A DNA stretch of 64,000 bases. It comes from Peromyscus leucopus. Its lineage: Eukaryota > Chordata > Mammalia > Rodentia > Cricetidae. Of this stretch, positions 10,926-22,074 are shown in pieces. Made by a program: the position numbers and the translations under genes. The stretch lies in contig NC_051075.1 of assembly GCF_004664715.2 (NCBI RefSeq), positions 32,880,504-32,944,503 of the forward strand, given 5' to 3'. Position 1 is the stretch's first letter, and every line of letters begins with the position of its first letter. The notes beneath the pieces were generated by a model. The model saw only the letters and a list, made by a program, of their open reading frames with translations, was not told the origin of the DNA and ran no database searches.

Positions 10926-11082
10926 ACCTCACCCCCCCCAAACTGTATAACATTGCATCCAAATCCAACATGCGAAGATTGTTTTTTCTTTTCATCATCC
11001 CCTAAACAATCTAGAACAGCACACTATTTATATTTTATTAGGTACTGTGAGTAGTCTAGAGATGTCTAGCAGTAGAAGAGAA

Positions 11083-11963
11083 TGTGATGGCTAATCCAAG
11101 CACTCAGCTTGACTGGATCTAGAAGCACCCAGAAGACATATCCTTGGTGTATCTGGGCAGGTATTTGTAGCACGAATCTTAAAAGTTCTTATTAATAAAA
11201 ACAAACCCGGATCCAGATATTGGGGTGAATGCTGAAAGATTAGAGAAACAGAACCAGCCACAGCCACCTCACCTCGCCAATTCCTCAGCTGATCCTGTTT
11301 CCTCAGACTGGAAGCCTTTGAGTCCTCATCCAGAATGAATCTCAGCTGAACTGCTGCTAAAGGCCTAAAAGCTTAACCAAGCCTAGTTCTTGGTCCTCAC
11401 ACCTTATATATCTCTCTGCTTCCTGCCATCACTTCCTGGGATTAAAGGTATGTGTTACCCATGCCTGGCTGTTTCCAGTGTGGCTTTGAACTCACAGAGA
11501 TTCAGACAGATCTCTGCCTCTGGAATGCTAGGATTAAAGGCGTGTGTGCCACCATTTTCTGGCCTCTGTATCTAGTGGCTGTTCTGTTCTCTGACGCCAG
11601 ATAAGTTTATTAGGGTTCACAATATATTGGGGGAACACAATATCACCACAGGTATTTTCAGATAATTTTATTTTCAGAGAATTTTAACCAAGCAGAGAAG
11701 ACCTACCCTAAATGTAGGTGGCACTGTGCCAGAGGCTGGGGTCCCAGACTAAATAAAAAGGGAAAAGTGAAAGGTGAGCTGAATCTTGACTTTTTCTTTC
11801 TCTGCTCCTGGTTGGTGCTATGAACCAAGCTGGTCCTGTGGCTGTGCCTTCCTCGCCATATTGCCAGCATCCCTCAGAATGATGAGGCAAAACAAACACA
11901 TCCTCATTTAAGTTGCTTTCTTGTCAAGTTTGGTTGCATCAACAAGGAAAGTTAATGAATACA
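11083..11963 (+). mobile_element. 5' LTR of an old MaLR/ERV-L type provirus (interrupted)
   Basis: Starts TGTGATGGCTAATCC and ends in TGAATACA immediately before a primer-binding-site-like sequence. It aligns by eye with the 3' LTR at 15225-15960 (shared CAGCTTGACTGGAT / GTCTGACTTGATT region, CCCTAAATGTAGGTGGCAC / CCCTGAATATGGGCAGCAC, and TTTAAGTTGC near the end). A solo LTR at 11166-11650 splits it, leaving about 390 bp of its own sequence. Confidence 0.65.
11160..11656 (-). mobile_element. Solo class II LTR with perfect 6-bp TSD
   Basis: LTR 11166-11650 runs TG...CA and is flanked by GGTATT at 11160-11165 and 11651-11656. A 6-bp duplication is the class II ERV hallmark. Same family, opposite strand, as the LTR at 56849-57230. 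The middle (about 11435-11572) holds two B1-like blocks (GGGATTAAAGGTATGTG, AGGATTAAAGGCGTGTG). Confidence 0.9.
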
Positions 11964-11969
11964 GAACAT

Positions 11970-11989
11970 TGGTGCTGAGAATGAGACTG
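11970..11989 (+). promoter_or_regulatory. Primer-binding-site-like sequence
   Basis: TGGTGCTGAGAATGAGACTG, seven bases after the LTR end, resembles the tRNA-Leu primer site typical of ERV-L and MaLR elements. It fixes the provirus orientation as plus. Confidence 0.6.
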
Positions 11990-12083
11990 TTTCTGTAACT
12001 ATTTGAATGTGGCCTTTGGAATTGCTTAGGAGGAGAAATTTATGAGAGTTTGTTTCTTAGCCCGGAGAAACTCTAGACTGACA

Positions 12084-13558
12084 AGAAGACCTTGATGGAT
12101 ACTTGCTCAACTATGTTAATAGCAGCTTTATTCATAATAGCCAGAATCTGGAAACAACCTACATGTCCCTCAACTAAGGAATGGATAAATGTAGTACATT
12201 TACACAATGGAGTATTACGCAGCTGTGAAAAAAATGACATCATGAGATTTATAGGCAAATGAATGGAAGTAGAGAAAATCATCTAGAGTGAGATAACACA
12301 GACCCAGAAAGACAAAGTACTCAGTCACTTATGAGTGGATATTAGCTGATAAATAAAGGATTATCATGGTACAATCCACAGATTGTACCAGAGAGGCTAA
12401 GTAACAAGGAGGGCTCAAGTGTGCAGTACATGGATCTCTCTGGGAAGGGGAAATAGAATAGATTTTTGTAGGTGGACTGGGGGCAGGTGGGGATGGGAAC
12501 AGGAGGGATCATGTCAGGGGGGATGGAGTGAGAGAATACTGGGAGAGACTACTGGAATTGGGGGGCATTTGGGAACAATGTGGAAATCTAGTATAATGGA
12601 AACTCCCTGGAATCTATGAGGGTTACCCTAGTGAAGACTCCTAGTAATGAGGGATACAGAGCCTAAACCAGACATTTTCTATATCCAGGCAAGGCCTCCA
12701 GTGGTGGTAGTGACACCAACCCAGCCACAAAACCTTGACCTACAGTTTGTCCTGCCTGCAATACACGCTGGTAAAGGTGGCCTAGAACTTGTGGGCCACC
12801 ACAAGAGGGAGCCCATGCCTGATACTGTGTTGATAGCTAGGAACCAGAGACTAGAGAGCCCAGAGACCCAGGATAGAACCAAACAAGACTGGCAAGAAAA
12901 AAAAAAAAAATCAATGCAATGATTCTTAATAATATTTTGCTGTACTCATAGATTGGTACTTAACACAATTGTCATCAGAGAGGCTTCATCTAGCAACTGA
13001 TGGGACCAGATGCAGAGACCCACAGCCAAACACTAGGCAGAACTTGGGGAACTCCTAGCAAGAGAGGGAGGAAGGAATGTAGCAGCCAGAGGGGTCAAGG
13101 ACTCCACGAGAATACAGTCCCCCCAATCAACTAACCAGGGCTCATAGGGGCTCACAGAGACTGAAGTGACAATCAGGGAGTCTGTAGGGGGTCTGACCTA
13201 GGTCCTCTGCATATGTTTTATGGTTATGTAGCTCGATGTTCTTGTGAGGCTCCTAACAGTGGGAGTGGGAATGTCTCTAACTCTTTTGCCTGTTCTTAGT
13301 TACCTTTTCCTTCTACTGGTTTACCTCTTTCAGCCTTGAAATGAAAGTAGGTGACTAGTCTTATTGTAACTTGTTATGCTGTGTTTGGCTGATATCCCTG
13401 GGAGGCCTGTTCTTTTCTGAAGGGAAACAGAAGAGGAGTTGATCTGGGGAAGAAGGGAGGTGGGGTGGTGGTGGGAGGAGAGGAGGGAGGGGAAACTGCA
13501 GCCAGGATGTAATATATGAGAAAAGAACAAATAAATTAAAAAAAGAAGAGCTTGATGG
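12084..13558 (+). mobile_element. 5'-truncated L1 with 15-bp TSD
   Basis: L1 body 12099-13543: last part of ORF2 (GGAATGGATAAATGTAG, CAATGGAGTATTACGCAGC), then 3' UTR with a G-rich tract near 13440-13500 and a short A-rich end. Duplications AGAAGACCTTGATGG (12084-12098) and AGAAGAGCTTGATGG (13544-13558) differ at one base. It lies inside the provirus internal region and so is younger. Confidence 0.93.
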
Positions 13559-14695
13559 TGGGAATATGGAAGAATAGAATGCCAATAAATTATCACAGAA
13601 TGTGCTGATGAGATCTAAAAGGAGAATGAGAACTCTATTGGAACTGGACCAGAGGTCCTTCCTGTTACATTTTTGGCAAGAAATCTGGCTGCATTATTTC
13701 CACGTCTTGAAAATTTGAATGAGCATGGATTAAAAAGACACAGGTTAGTTTGTTTTGTTTGGTGGAGAAAATTCATGACAGAATAGCATTCAGGCTGTGG
13801 TATGGTCACTGTCTACTGCCCTTTTTTCCTAGTTGATAGTGAAAGAGAGCAGCAACATATGAAAAATGTGTAGTTTGAGGAAGAAAAGAGTGTTAGGTGG
13901 GTTAAAAGTTAGGATAAGAAGAGTACAGAGAAAGCATCTATAATTGTTAATAATTAAAATCAATAGTTGTATTTGTACTGGCGACCATTGGAGGAAAGGT
14001 TCCTTAAGGGCAACACTACTCTTGAAGAGTCTAGTTTATACAAATGCAAACTGATTTGAACGGAGAATGAAAGAATGCTGTTGAAGGGGTTCCCTACTCA
14101 AAAACAATCATCGAAGACAGTGTTTTCTCAGGCTCACAGTCTCTGGGGTGCACAGAGGCACAGAGGTAGAGGGGCAAGGCTATATTTAAAATTGATGGCA
14201 GAATTCAGTAGTTCCATTTGTATACTACTGGTTTTGAAGTCATGCAAAAATTCAAGAATTACAGCCATGGAACCAAGGTTCCAGAAAGCCACTGAGGGAG
14301 GCCATGGCCTCTATGGCAGGGTGGGATGCTCTACACGACAGCCCTGAGAGGCCTTAAGCTGTAAAGATGAAGCACACATTGCAGTGGAGACTCCAGGATG
14401 TTGCAGATCCGGGACCAGAAAATGTGCTGTAGGCAGCGGAACTTGTTACATGGGATTTGATTTATATTACATTGATTTGAATTACAAGGTGATTTGAACC
14501 CAGCTCTTTCCACCCAAAGCCCTAGATGTCTGACAAAGAGCTGTGGGGCTTGGTGTTTACCCTGCTGGGGTTCCATTTTGCCTTCTTCTGATATTTTCTT
14601 GCTCTTCCCCCATTCTTCTCTTTGTGAATGAGACTGTTAACTCTGTGCCACTGTATGTTGGAAGTATGTAATTTAGTTTTTGTTTTTATAGGTGC

Positions 14696-15006
14696 TGTCT
14701 TAGTCAGGGTTTCTATGGTTGTGAATTGACGCTATGACCACAGCAGCTCTTATAAGGAAACATTTAATTGGGGGCTGGCTTACAGTTCAGGGGTTTATCA
14801 TCATGGTGGGAACCAGAGGGGCACACAGGCAGACATGGTGCTGGAGAGGTAGCTGAGAGTTCTATATCCAGATTGGCAGACAGCAGGAAGAGAGAGTGAG
14901 CTTCTGAAACCTAAAAGCCTACCCCCACATCTACTCCAACAAGGCCATACCTCCCAACAGTGCCATCCCCATGGGCCTATAGGGGCCATTTTTATTCAAA
15001 CCACCA
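14696..15006 (-). mobile_element. ORR1-type MaLR LTR
   Basis: TGTCTTAGTCAGGGTTTC start, TTTAATTGGGGGCTGGCTTAC, ACATGGTGCTGGAGAG and AACAAGGCCATACCTCC in order, ending in TTCAAACCACCA. Complement of the element at 4460-4970. I could not read a convincing 5-bp duplication. It interrupts the provirus internal region. Confidence 0.7.
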
Positions 15007-15224
15007 AAAGGGCCCCATAGCTAATGGATTTTTGTGAGTCTCAGAGGCACTTTAGATATTTGAAACTAATGCGATTATTGAAACTCTTAACATCATGGGG
15101 ACTATTAAAACTGGAATAAATGCATTTTATATCATGAGATGGCCATGCATTTATGATTTCAAAGGGTGGAACATTACAACTTAAAGTGATATGTTTTGGG
15201 TATAAAGTTGACAAAGCATGGACT

Positions 15225-15960
15225 TGTGATGGATGCTCTCCACTGACAGTCTGACTTGATTTGGAAACACTTAGGAGACACAGCTCTGGGGGAGTGTGTG
15301 TGGGATGTTTCCAGAGAGGTTTAAGAGTGGAGTGCTGTGGATATCACTCTATATAAATAAAACACTGATGGCCAGTGACCAGACAGGAAGTATAGGCGGG
15401 ACAAGGAAAGACGAGAATTGGGGAAACAGGAAGAAGCGGGGAGAGACACTGCAGCCACAGCCAGGACAAGCAGCATGTAAAGACTCTGGTAAGCCACCAG
15501 CCACGTGGCAAGGTATAGATTTATAGAAATGGGTTAATTTAAGCTATAAGAACAGTTAGCAAGAAGCCTGCCACGGCCATACAGTTTATAAGTAATATAA
15601 GCGTCTGAGTGATTATTTTATAAGTGGATTGTGGGACTGTGGGGCTTGGGGAACCTGGAGAGAAGCTCTCCAGCAACAGTGGAGGAAGTACCCTGAATAT
15701 GGGCAGCACTATGCCGGGGTCTGAGGTCCTGGACAAAACAAAAAGGTGAAAATAGAAAGACAGGTGAGCCCCAACATCCATCTCTATCTGCTTCTTGACT
15801 GTGGATGCCATGAGATCAGCCCCCTCAGGCTCCCACGGTTTTGCCTTCCTGCCACAGTGGATGATATCCTTTCTTCATCTGTGAACCAATACCTCACCCC
15901 CCCCCTGCCCTTAAGTTGCTTCTGTAGGTATTTTGTCACAGTGGTGAGATAAGTAATAGA
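15225..15960 (+). mobile_element. 3' LTR of the MaLR/ERV-L type provirus (interrupted)
   Basis: Begins TGTGATGGATGC, directly after the internal region, and ends near AAGTAATAGA, with TAAGTTGCTTCTGTAGG and TTTGTCACAGTGG close to the end. The solo LTR at 15333-15678 splits it. A target duplication for the whole provirus is not readable, as expected at this age. Confidence 0.65.
15327..15684 (+). mobile_element. Solo class II LTR with perfect 6-bp TSD
   Basis: LTR 15333-15678, TGCTGTGGATATC to CAGCAACA, flanked by GTGGAG at 15327-15332 and 15679-15684. Inside: GGCAGGAAGTATAGGCGG type block, CACGTGGCAAGGTATAG, and TATAAGCGTCTGAGTG. Related copies lie at 44031-44378 (minus) and 51359-51690 (plus). 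Confidence 0.92.
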
Positions 15961-16003
15961 TAGAGGATCTGTGAGGGTTACACACAAACGCTAGGCTATT
16001 ACA

Positions 16004-16182
16004 TTTTATTTTATTTTATGTGTGTGGGTGTTTTGCTTGTGTGTATGTCTGTTACACTATGTTTATACCTGGTTACTGTGGAGGCCAGAAGAAGCTTTGG
16101 ATCTCCTGGAGCTGGAGTTACAGTCAGTTGTGAGCCATCATGTGGGTGTTGGGGCTTGAACTGGGTCCTCTGGAAGAGTAGC

Positions 16183-16185
<3 letters not shown>
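16004..16185 (-). mobile_element. SINE B2
   Basis: TTTTATTTTATG tail complement, GAGGCCAGAAGAAGC, TGGAGTTACAGTCAGTTG, ATGTGGGTGTTGGGGC and GGTCCTCTGGAAGAG in order. The head beyond 16185 is replaced by a CT microsatellite. Confidence 0.85.

Positions 16186-16225
<40 letters not shown>
16184..16225. repeat. (CT)n microsatellite
   Basis: About 20 uninterrupted CT units at the junction of the B2 and the following L1 piece. Confidence 0.97.
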
Positions 16226-16228
<3 letters not shown>

Positions 16229-16675
16229 ATTAAATTTATTTTCAAATAATATATTTTGATCCTATTTCCTTCTCCCCCAACTCCTCTCAGGTCCTCCCCA
16301 ACTCCTTACCCACACAACTTTATGCCATCACACCTCTCTCTTTCAAAAAGCAGAACAAAACAAAGCTACAAAAACAGAAAAAGAAAAATACAAACAATAA
16401 GACAAGAAAGTCCCAAACAAGTAAAATGGAAGAAAAACACCCTATTCCACAAAGAAACAAACACGGAATTTGTTTTGTGTTGGCTAGCTACTCCTGGGTA
16501 GAGGTGAGGCCCTCGACTGTGGTGATATACATACTTACACTCCATTGGAGGAAACTGATTTTCCTATTGCCAATGAGTAGCTGGCGAGCAGCTTCTTGCT
16601 TGGGGTGGTAATCCCCACCCCCATGCTCTTTCTTTCAGGCAGCCATGTTCTTAACTGCTGAGCTATTTCTCTCCA
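16226..16675 (-). mobile_element. L1 3' UTR fragment
   Basis: CAACTCCTCTCAGGTCCTCC, TTGTGTTGGCTAGCTACTCC and ACTCCATTGGAGGAAACTG follow the antisense order of an L1 3' UTR also present, more complete, from 22075 on. The last 40 bases resemble a SINE head (TAACTGCTGAGCTATTTCTC). Confidence 0.8.
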
Positions 16676-17895
16676 AGGTAAGAACCTTGGGCAACCAGGG
16701 TCATATCCTGTTTTATACCATCATGCATCACTAGGATACATATGCTAGGAAGTACAGTGTAGATGGTACACAAATTGTTGTTCATGCTGTATTATTCAGG
16801 GATTAATGGGAAGGAAAAAGTCTCTTTGGCATTAATGTAATTAAAATATTTTGACCCATAATTTTTGAGTCTGTAGCTATGAAATTGATAAGTACAGACT
16901 GTATTTATTCAACACAATCTGAGAAGAGACATTGTATAGTTCAAAGAAAAGAGCATCTAGAAACCTGGTTTGTTTCCTTGGACAAATCTTGTCTCACTTT
17001 CACTGTGACCTCCATTACAGAAGAGCTAACAATTAATGCCTCTCTCTCAGCCTGTCATCATCTCCTTTTCTTGATGTGGGATGATGGAGGTGACACCTTG
17101 CTGGAGAGAATTCATGTCCAGAAGCATTTGAGAGGTAAGTGGCTCATAGCCTGGAAGTCCTATTTACCAGACCGGTGAAGACAGGCTTTATTCTCATTTG
17201 GTTGATCAGCAATTTTTCTCGGCAGCAGAGGTAATTATAGCAAACAGTATTTAGGCAAGAAATAAAAATGGCTTGAGGTGAGGCTGTTAAGACCCTGACA
17301 ATATCACTTAAGATTTAATAATGACTTTTGGCGCTTTATTATAGAGAAGTACCACACCGACCAGCTGACATCAGCATGATGCTTGTCCTCATTAGCTTTA
17401 TGGCTGTCAGGGACGGGACTTTTAAAGTTTGCCCTTCACCTTCCTGTGAAAGTCCGCATACTCACGGTTACATGGAGCATAGAAAAGCATTAACTTTCCA
17501 GGTTAAGTGTTTGGAATATTGGACTCATAGTTTTTCTTTTGAAGTTAGATGTAGAAAAAAACAAAACAAAACAGGAGAGCTTTGAAGGAGTTGTAACTGA
17601 GGCAGGGATGATAAAGTTGAGTATTATCTTAGGAAACAATGATTAGAAACTCATACAAAAATAAATCATGATCTACAGGATAACTGGATCCTAAAAACTC
17701 TTATGATTTGTAGTAAAACATAATCCTGAAACTAATTTTGTTTTTGTACACTAGAAGTATATTTGTATTTATGAAAAGTTGGTTTAAACTATGTAAGAAT
17801 ATTATTTTCCTTTAGCATGAGGACTTTCACTTTTAAGTATTAAGATATTTCTGAAATGTTGCCTAAGTTCAGTGTTAATAAATGCTAGACAATTT
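16676..17895. other. Unique sequence
   Basis: About 1.2 kb. The 99-codon frame at 16879-17178 and the 85-codon frame at 17328-17585 have no recognisable motif, and neither is bounded by convincing splice sites. Confidence 0.5.
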
Positions 17896-17903
17896 AACCA
17901 AGT

Positions 17904-17931
17904 TTTCTTTTCTTTCTTTTTTTTTTTTTTC
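17904..17931. repeat. Pyrimidine-rich T tract
   Basis: TTCTTTTCTTTC followed by a T-run and CTGG. Low complexity. Confidence 0.85.
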
Positions 17932-18756
17932 TGGTCCCCTTCTTTGCTTGTAGGAAAGAATTTACTGTTACACCATCTGTAAGATGCCAGTCAACAGTTT
18001 GGAAATGTGATTGGCAATTTTTGTCCCCTGAACAGGAAGCAGAACTCACTATGGAAACCACATCCATGATAACAGAAGAGCTACAACAAAACAACAGTGC
18101 ACACCGATCAAGGATGTGTTGGGAACAGGACAGAAAAGGGAATATATGTGGCCACATGCTGCAGAGCAGAATGCTCCAAAGATGAACGACGCAATAGCAA
18201 ATACTCATCAGCAGCGCATGGTCCGATGACCCGAGGGCTGAAAAACAATGAAACATTACTCAATGATGAATACTTCTCTTCAAGAGCCATGCTTTGTTGA
18301 TTACAGATTAAATGGAATCGCAGAGATTAAACGGCATCACATTCTACAAACTTGAGTTCATGGCCTGGCTAAAAGTCACAGCTATTTCCTTTGAACCGTG
18401 GGCTAACCCCATGAGCCAGTCAGTTTCTGATGCCGACAGTGTTCTGGAGGGAAGTTAAGCACTGTGGACAGGAGGTAAGGGATGCAGAGTCAAAGCTGGG
18501 CTTCTCGATTCCGAGGTCCGGTGTGACTAGTTAGACATGTCTAAATGGACTTACAGAAACTCCTTGGGTTTCAGTGTCCTCGCTGGTGGGGTGATACGTG
18601 TTCCACCAGCAGCTGAAGTTCTGTGGGCAGGGCGTGATCTGATGCGTTCACATGGGTGCTGTCAAGGCATATCTAAGGCCAGCTAGAGCGGAACTTTGCC
18701 TCTGCTTCTATTTTAATGCCCAGCGTGCTCCTTTGTTTTAAAACCTGTAATGTTAA
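17932..18756. other. Unique sequence
   Basis: No recognised repeat. The opposing frames around 17894-18300 are overlapping and lack any domain, so they are treated as chance. Confidence 0.5.
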
Positions 18757-18955
18757 GCCTGGCGGTAGTGGGGCACGACTTTAATCCCAGGACTTGGGAG
18801 GCAAAGGCAGGAAGATCTCTGAGTTCAAGGACAGCTTGCTCTACAGAGCAAGTTAGAGGACAGCCAGGGCTACACAGAGAAACCCTGTCTTGAAAAACCA
18901 AACCAAACCAAATCAAATCCTAAAACAAACAACAAACAAACAAACAACCTTTAAC
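18757..18955 (+). mobile_element. SINE B1 with CCAAA/CAAA tail
   Basis: GCCTGGCGGTAGTGGGGC head, TTTAATCCCAGGACTTGGG, a middle with a 29-bp internal duplication-like stretch (CTACAGAGCAAGTTAGAGGA), then CAGAGAAACCCTGTCTTG and a low-complexity tail 18898-18950. Confidence 0.92.
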
Positions 18956-19035
18956 GTTTATGGCATTGGTGAAATGTATAGAGAATATTCTTTTTAAAAA
19001 AATAGTGTTTCTTTTTCTTTTTTAAAAATTGTTCT

Positions 19036-19206
19036 TAATTTATTTTTTTATTTTTATGTGTATAAGTGTTTTGCCATGGATGTCGGGTCTCTTGGAACTG
19101 GAATTACAGACAGTTGTGAGCTGCCATGTAGGTGCTGGGAATTGAACCCCGGATCTTCGGGAAGAGCAGTCAGTGCTCTCAACCACTGAGCCATCTCTCC
19201 AGCCCC
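19036..19206 (-). mobile_element. SINE B2
   Basis: TTATTTTTATGTGTATAAG tail side, TGGAACTGGAATTACAGAC, GCTGGGAATTGAACCCCGG, and the tRNA-like head complement CAACCACTGAGCCATCTC ending in CCAGCCCC. Close to consensus. Confidence 0.93.
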
Positions 19207-20194
19207 TAGCGAGGATATTCTAACAGGTAAGTTTGGATGCTGACAGAGACACAGAGTCATTTCGGATATGAAATGAAAGCATATCACGCAGTGTTAAAAG
19301 AAGTCAAAGGGACTTAAGAGAGGGATAGACTTTTTGTTGGTACTTCCATGTCATCAAGACTCAGCTTTCTCCAGAAAACAGGTCTCGTTTTCGGGCATGA
19401 AATGTGAAGAGACGGACCGGAGATCTCAGGAAGTCTCTCTGGGTGCTTAGAGTTCTCTGACAGCCCAAATAGCATGTTTTTTTCAATATGACCAGTAGGT
19501 GGCACTAGCAACACACCTTAAGCTGCTTTTGACGTTGGCAATGAATTTCTTGTGGAATTATTAGCTCAGGGGCCACAAAAGGAGAACCTACTTGTACGCT
19601 AATCCCTCAGGGAAACATTTTTGATATATAGTTTGACGTTGTTGTTTAAAAAAAAATGGTTAGATTTATACATTATAATCTCAAAAAATATAGTTGATAA
19701 ATAACAAAATTGTACATATTAATAGGGTAGTAGATGAGGTTTCTATACATGTATATATTGCATAATGTTTAATTCAAGGAAGGATGCTTCCTCAAGTACT
19801 TATCATTACTGTATGGTAAACACTGTCAAAATTCTTTCTTTTAGCTTTTTAGAAACGGACAGAACTTCACTGTTTATGGGTGCCCCACTGTGCAATGGCG
19901 TGCCAGAGTTTATCAGTCCTAACTTGAACTTAGTAACCTCTCAGGAGTCTCTCATCCTCCCACTCTTTTCTGCTGTTGGCACCTATAATTCTGTTCTATG
20001 AATGCTGAGTTGAAATGTGTTTTTGATGGTAGGTCTACTTGATTTAATTGGTGACTTGATAGAAATACCATATTGATTTATGCACAATTTTTACATATAG
20101 GTGTTGCTCTTTGTAGGAGCTTCTCCCTCATATAAACAGCGTGTTTGTAGCCTAATTTTTAAATGCTTTTCTTTCCATGGTTGACACTTGGTAG
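19207..20194. other. Unique sequence
   Basis: Contains the CTCF-type motif listed separately. No gene or repeat otherwise recognised. Confidence 0.5.
19492..19506 (+). promoter_or_regulatory. Candidate CTCF core motif
   Basis: CCAGTAGGTGGCACT fits the CTCF core consensus (CCASYAGRKGGCRSY) at all 15 positions. It lies in non-repeat sequence, 286 bp from a B2. Occupancy cannot be told from sequence. Confidence 0.55.
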
Positions 20195-20235
20195 GTATAT
20201 TAGAGTTCTCTAGAGAAATAGAACCAATATAGAAC
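20195..20235 (-). mobile_element. ERV-L (MLT2-like) LTR end remnant
   Basis: TATTAGAGTTCTCTAGAGAA followed by ATAGAACCAATAT is the complement of the conserved end of MLT2-type LTRs. Only this tip is recognisable before the tetranucleotide array. Confidence 0.4.
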
Positions 20236-20247
20236 ATCCTATTTCAA

Positions 20248-20255
20248 CCTGTCTG

Positions 20256-20303
<48 letters not shown>

Positions 20304-20315
20304 CCTACCTGTTTG

Positions 20316-20371
<56 letters not shown>
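20248..20371. repeat. (TCTA)n tetranucleotide array
   Basis: Two long blocks of TCTA/TATC units separated by an ACCT-rich interruption (CTACCTACCTGTTTGTC). Scattered TCTA units continue to about 20470. Confidence 0.97.
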
Positions 20372-20377
20372 CTCTGT

Positions 20378-20424
20378 TTTTGGTTGTGAGCCTAGCCTTT
20401 AACGGCTGAACTATCCCTCCAGCC
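20378..20424 (-). mobile_element. Truncated tRNA-derived SINE head
   Basis: GGTTGTGAGCCTAGCC and AACGGCTGAACTATCC, ending in CCAGCCC, is the antisense head of a B2-like SINE. The rest is missing. Confidence 0.6.
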
Positions 20425-21112
20425 CTATCTATCTTTTCTATTTATCTTCAATCTAGCTATTCTATCATCTCTTTGTTTATATCTATTTACCTTTCATCTT
20501 TCATCTATTTATGTATCATTCTATACCTAAGTATTCTGATATATATCTATGTATTTGTGTAATTACCATCCATAGATCTTCTATAATCTTGTGTGCATAT
20601 TAGTTATTTTTTGAGGCTTCAAATCCAGGCAAAACGGTGGTGGGTTTGAGGGACTAAAGACAAGACAGATCACAATATAAATTCTAGTCTGCATAGTACA
20701 AAGGCTTGAGAACCAGGATCCATGAAAGCAGGAGAAAAGTGCTGTCCAAGCAAAGGCCATCAAGGAGAAAAAGAGAAAAATCTAACTTTTGTCCACTTTT
20801 CTATTCAAACTCCTGATGGATCAGATAATGGCCACTTACAGTGTCTGAGGCCATCTGCTTTACTCTGTCCACTGATCCAAATTTTAATCTGTTCCAGGAA
20901 CACTGCACAGATAAAACCAGAAATAATGTTTTATCAGATATTTAGGCATTTCCATTAACCAATTAAGTCGACATATAAAATATCTGGAGCATAATAAATA
21001 TGTACTGGCATTCTTTATTATTGGAAGGCCATCTTTTACTCTGTAAATTTTCCCTAATATCTGTTCATAAGTGAAATAAACATTTCTATAATATCATTTA
21101 GTATGGAAGAAG
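20425..21112. other. Unique sequence
   Basis: Nothing recognised. Confidence 0.5.
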
Positions 21113-21170
21113 AACTTCCTCTCTCTGTCTCTCTCCATCTCTCTGTGTGTCTCTCTCTCTCCCCCACTGA
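21113..21170. repeat. CT-rich low-complexity tract
   Basis: Imperfect CTCTCT/GTCTCT units. Confidence 0.85.
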
Positions 21171-21189
21171 ACTATATCTCTAGATTTTT

Positions 21190-21480
21190 TTTTACTTTTT
21201 AAAAAGGTTTATTAGCATATATTAATATACATCATAGTAGGTTTCATTATGACATTTTCATATGTGTATATAATGTATTTTGATCATATTGACACACAGA
21301 TGTCACCCTCTCATGCGTCCCTCCCACTCCTGCAAATCTCCTTCCTTTTTCCAACTAGCCCCCCTCTGTCTGATATCACCATGTGTGACAATGAACGTCC
21401 CAATGACTGTCTCCCCTTTTTCCATAAAGTGTTAACTGCTTATAAATTCTCAGGCAGGGCTCCATGATTCCTTCTTCCTA
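21190..21480 (-). mobile_element. Old L1 3' end-like fragment
   Basis: AAAGGTTTATTAGCATATA, TTCATTATGACATTTTCATA and ATGTATTTTGATCATATTGA, then a CCCTCCC-rich part, resemble antisense old-L1 3' UTR. Diverged, so the assignment is tentative. Confidence 0.4.
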
Positions 21481-22074
21481 CCATAAAAGTTTTCCGACTG
21501 GCTCAGTCTAGCAAGGATCTCATGCAGATAATCACAGTTGCTGTGAGTTCAAGAGTGCAACAACCATATTATGTCAGTGGAATGCAGCTCCTTTCTCCTT
21601 CCCCTGGCTCTGACATTCCTTCTGCGTCCTCTGTGATGTTCCCTGAGTCTTGGAGAGGATGACATAGATGTCTTATTTATGACTGGACATTCCGAAGTCA
21701 TTTATACTCATTATTTTGAGTAGTGATGCATCTCTGCAGTCACCGCTGCCTTTTTAGGAAACTTCTTGTGCTATTGTTTTCAGTGTCTGTTTGTAAGTGT
21801 GTCCATATATGCACTTATACATATACCTATACATCATACATACATAGGGGTATGTTTTTTCTCATTTGTATGAGAGTAAAGATATTTTCTTATATAATAA
21901 GAGTACCTTCATCAAATTTAGAAAATTTAGTATTGACTAATTCTATTATCTAATTGAATGGCCATTTTAAAAATTTACCAACTCCTCCAGTAAATGTTTT
22001 TTATTGCTCTTTTTTCCAGTCTCAGATACAAGCACAAGGCTCACACATTTCATTCAGTTATCATCTCTTTCTTC
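21481..22074. other. Unique sequence
   Basis: Nothing recognised. Confidence 0.5.

Larger units (their letters stand above)
11990..15224 (+). mobile_element. Internal region of the MaLR/ERV-L type provirus
   Basis: Once the nested L1 (12099-13543) and ORR1 LTR (14696-15006) are removed, about 1.5 kb remains, close to the usual MaLR internal length. Recognisable blocks: TGTGGCCTTTGGAATTGC near the start, ACTCTATTGGAACTGGACCA and AAATCTGGCTGCATT at 13632-13695, and GAGATGGCCATGCATTT near 15137. No gag or pol frame, as expected of MaLR elements. Confidence 0.6.

Noticed and set aside
17894..18256. 120-codon Cys/Ser-rich minus frame
   Set aside because: Starts amid unrelated sequence, ends in a T-tract encoded Lys run, and overlaps opposite frames. 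No domain.
20248..20371. CRISPR-like periodic repeat
   Set aside because: Simple TCTA tandem array with no spacers. Eukaryotic context.
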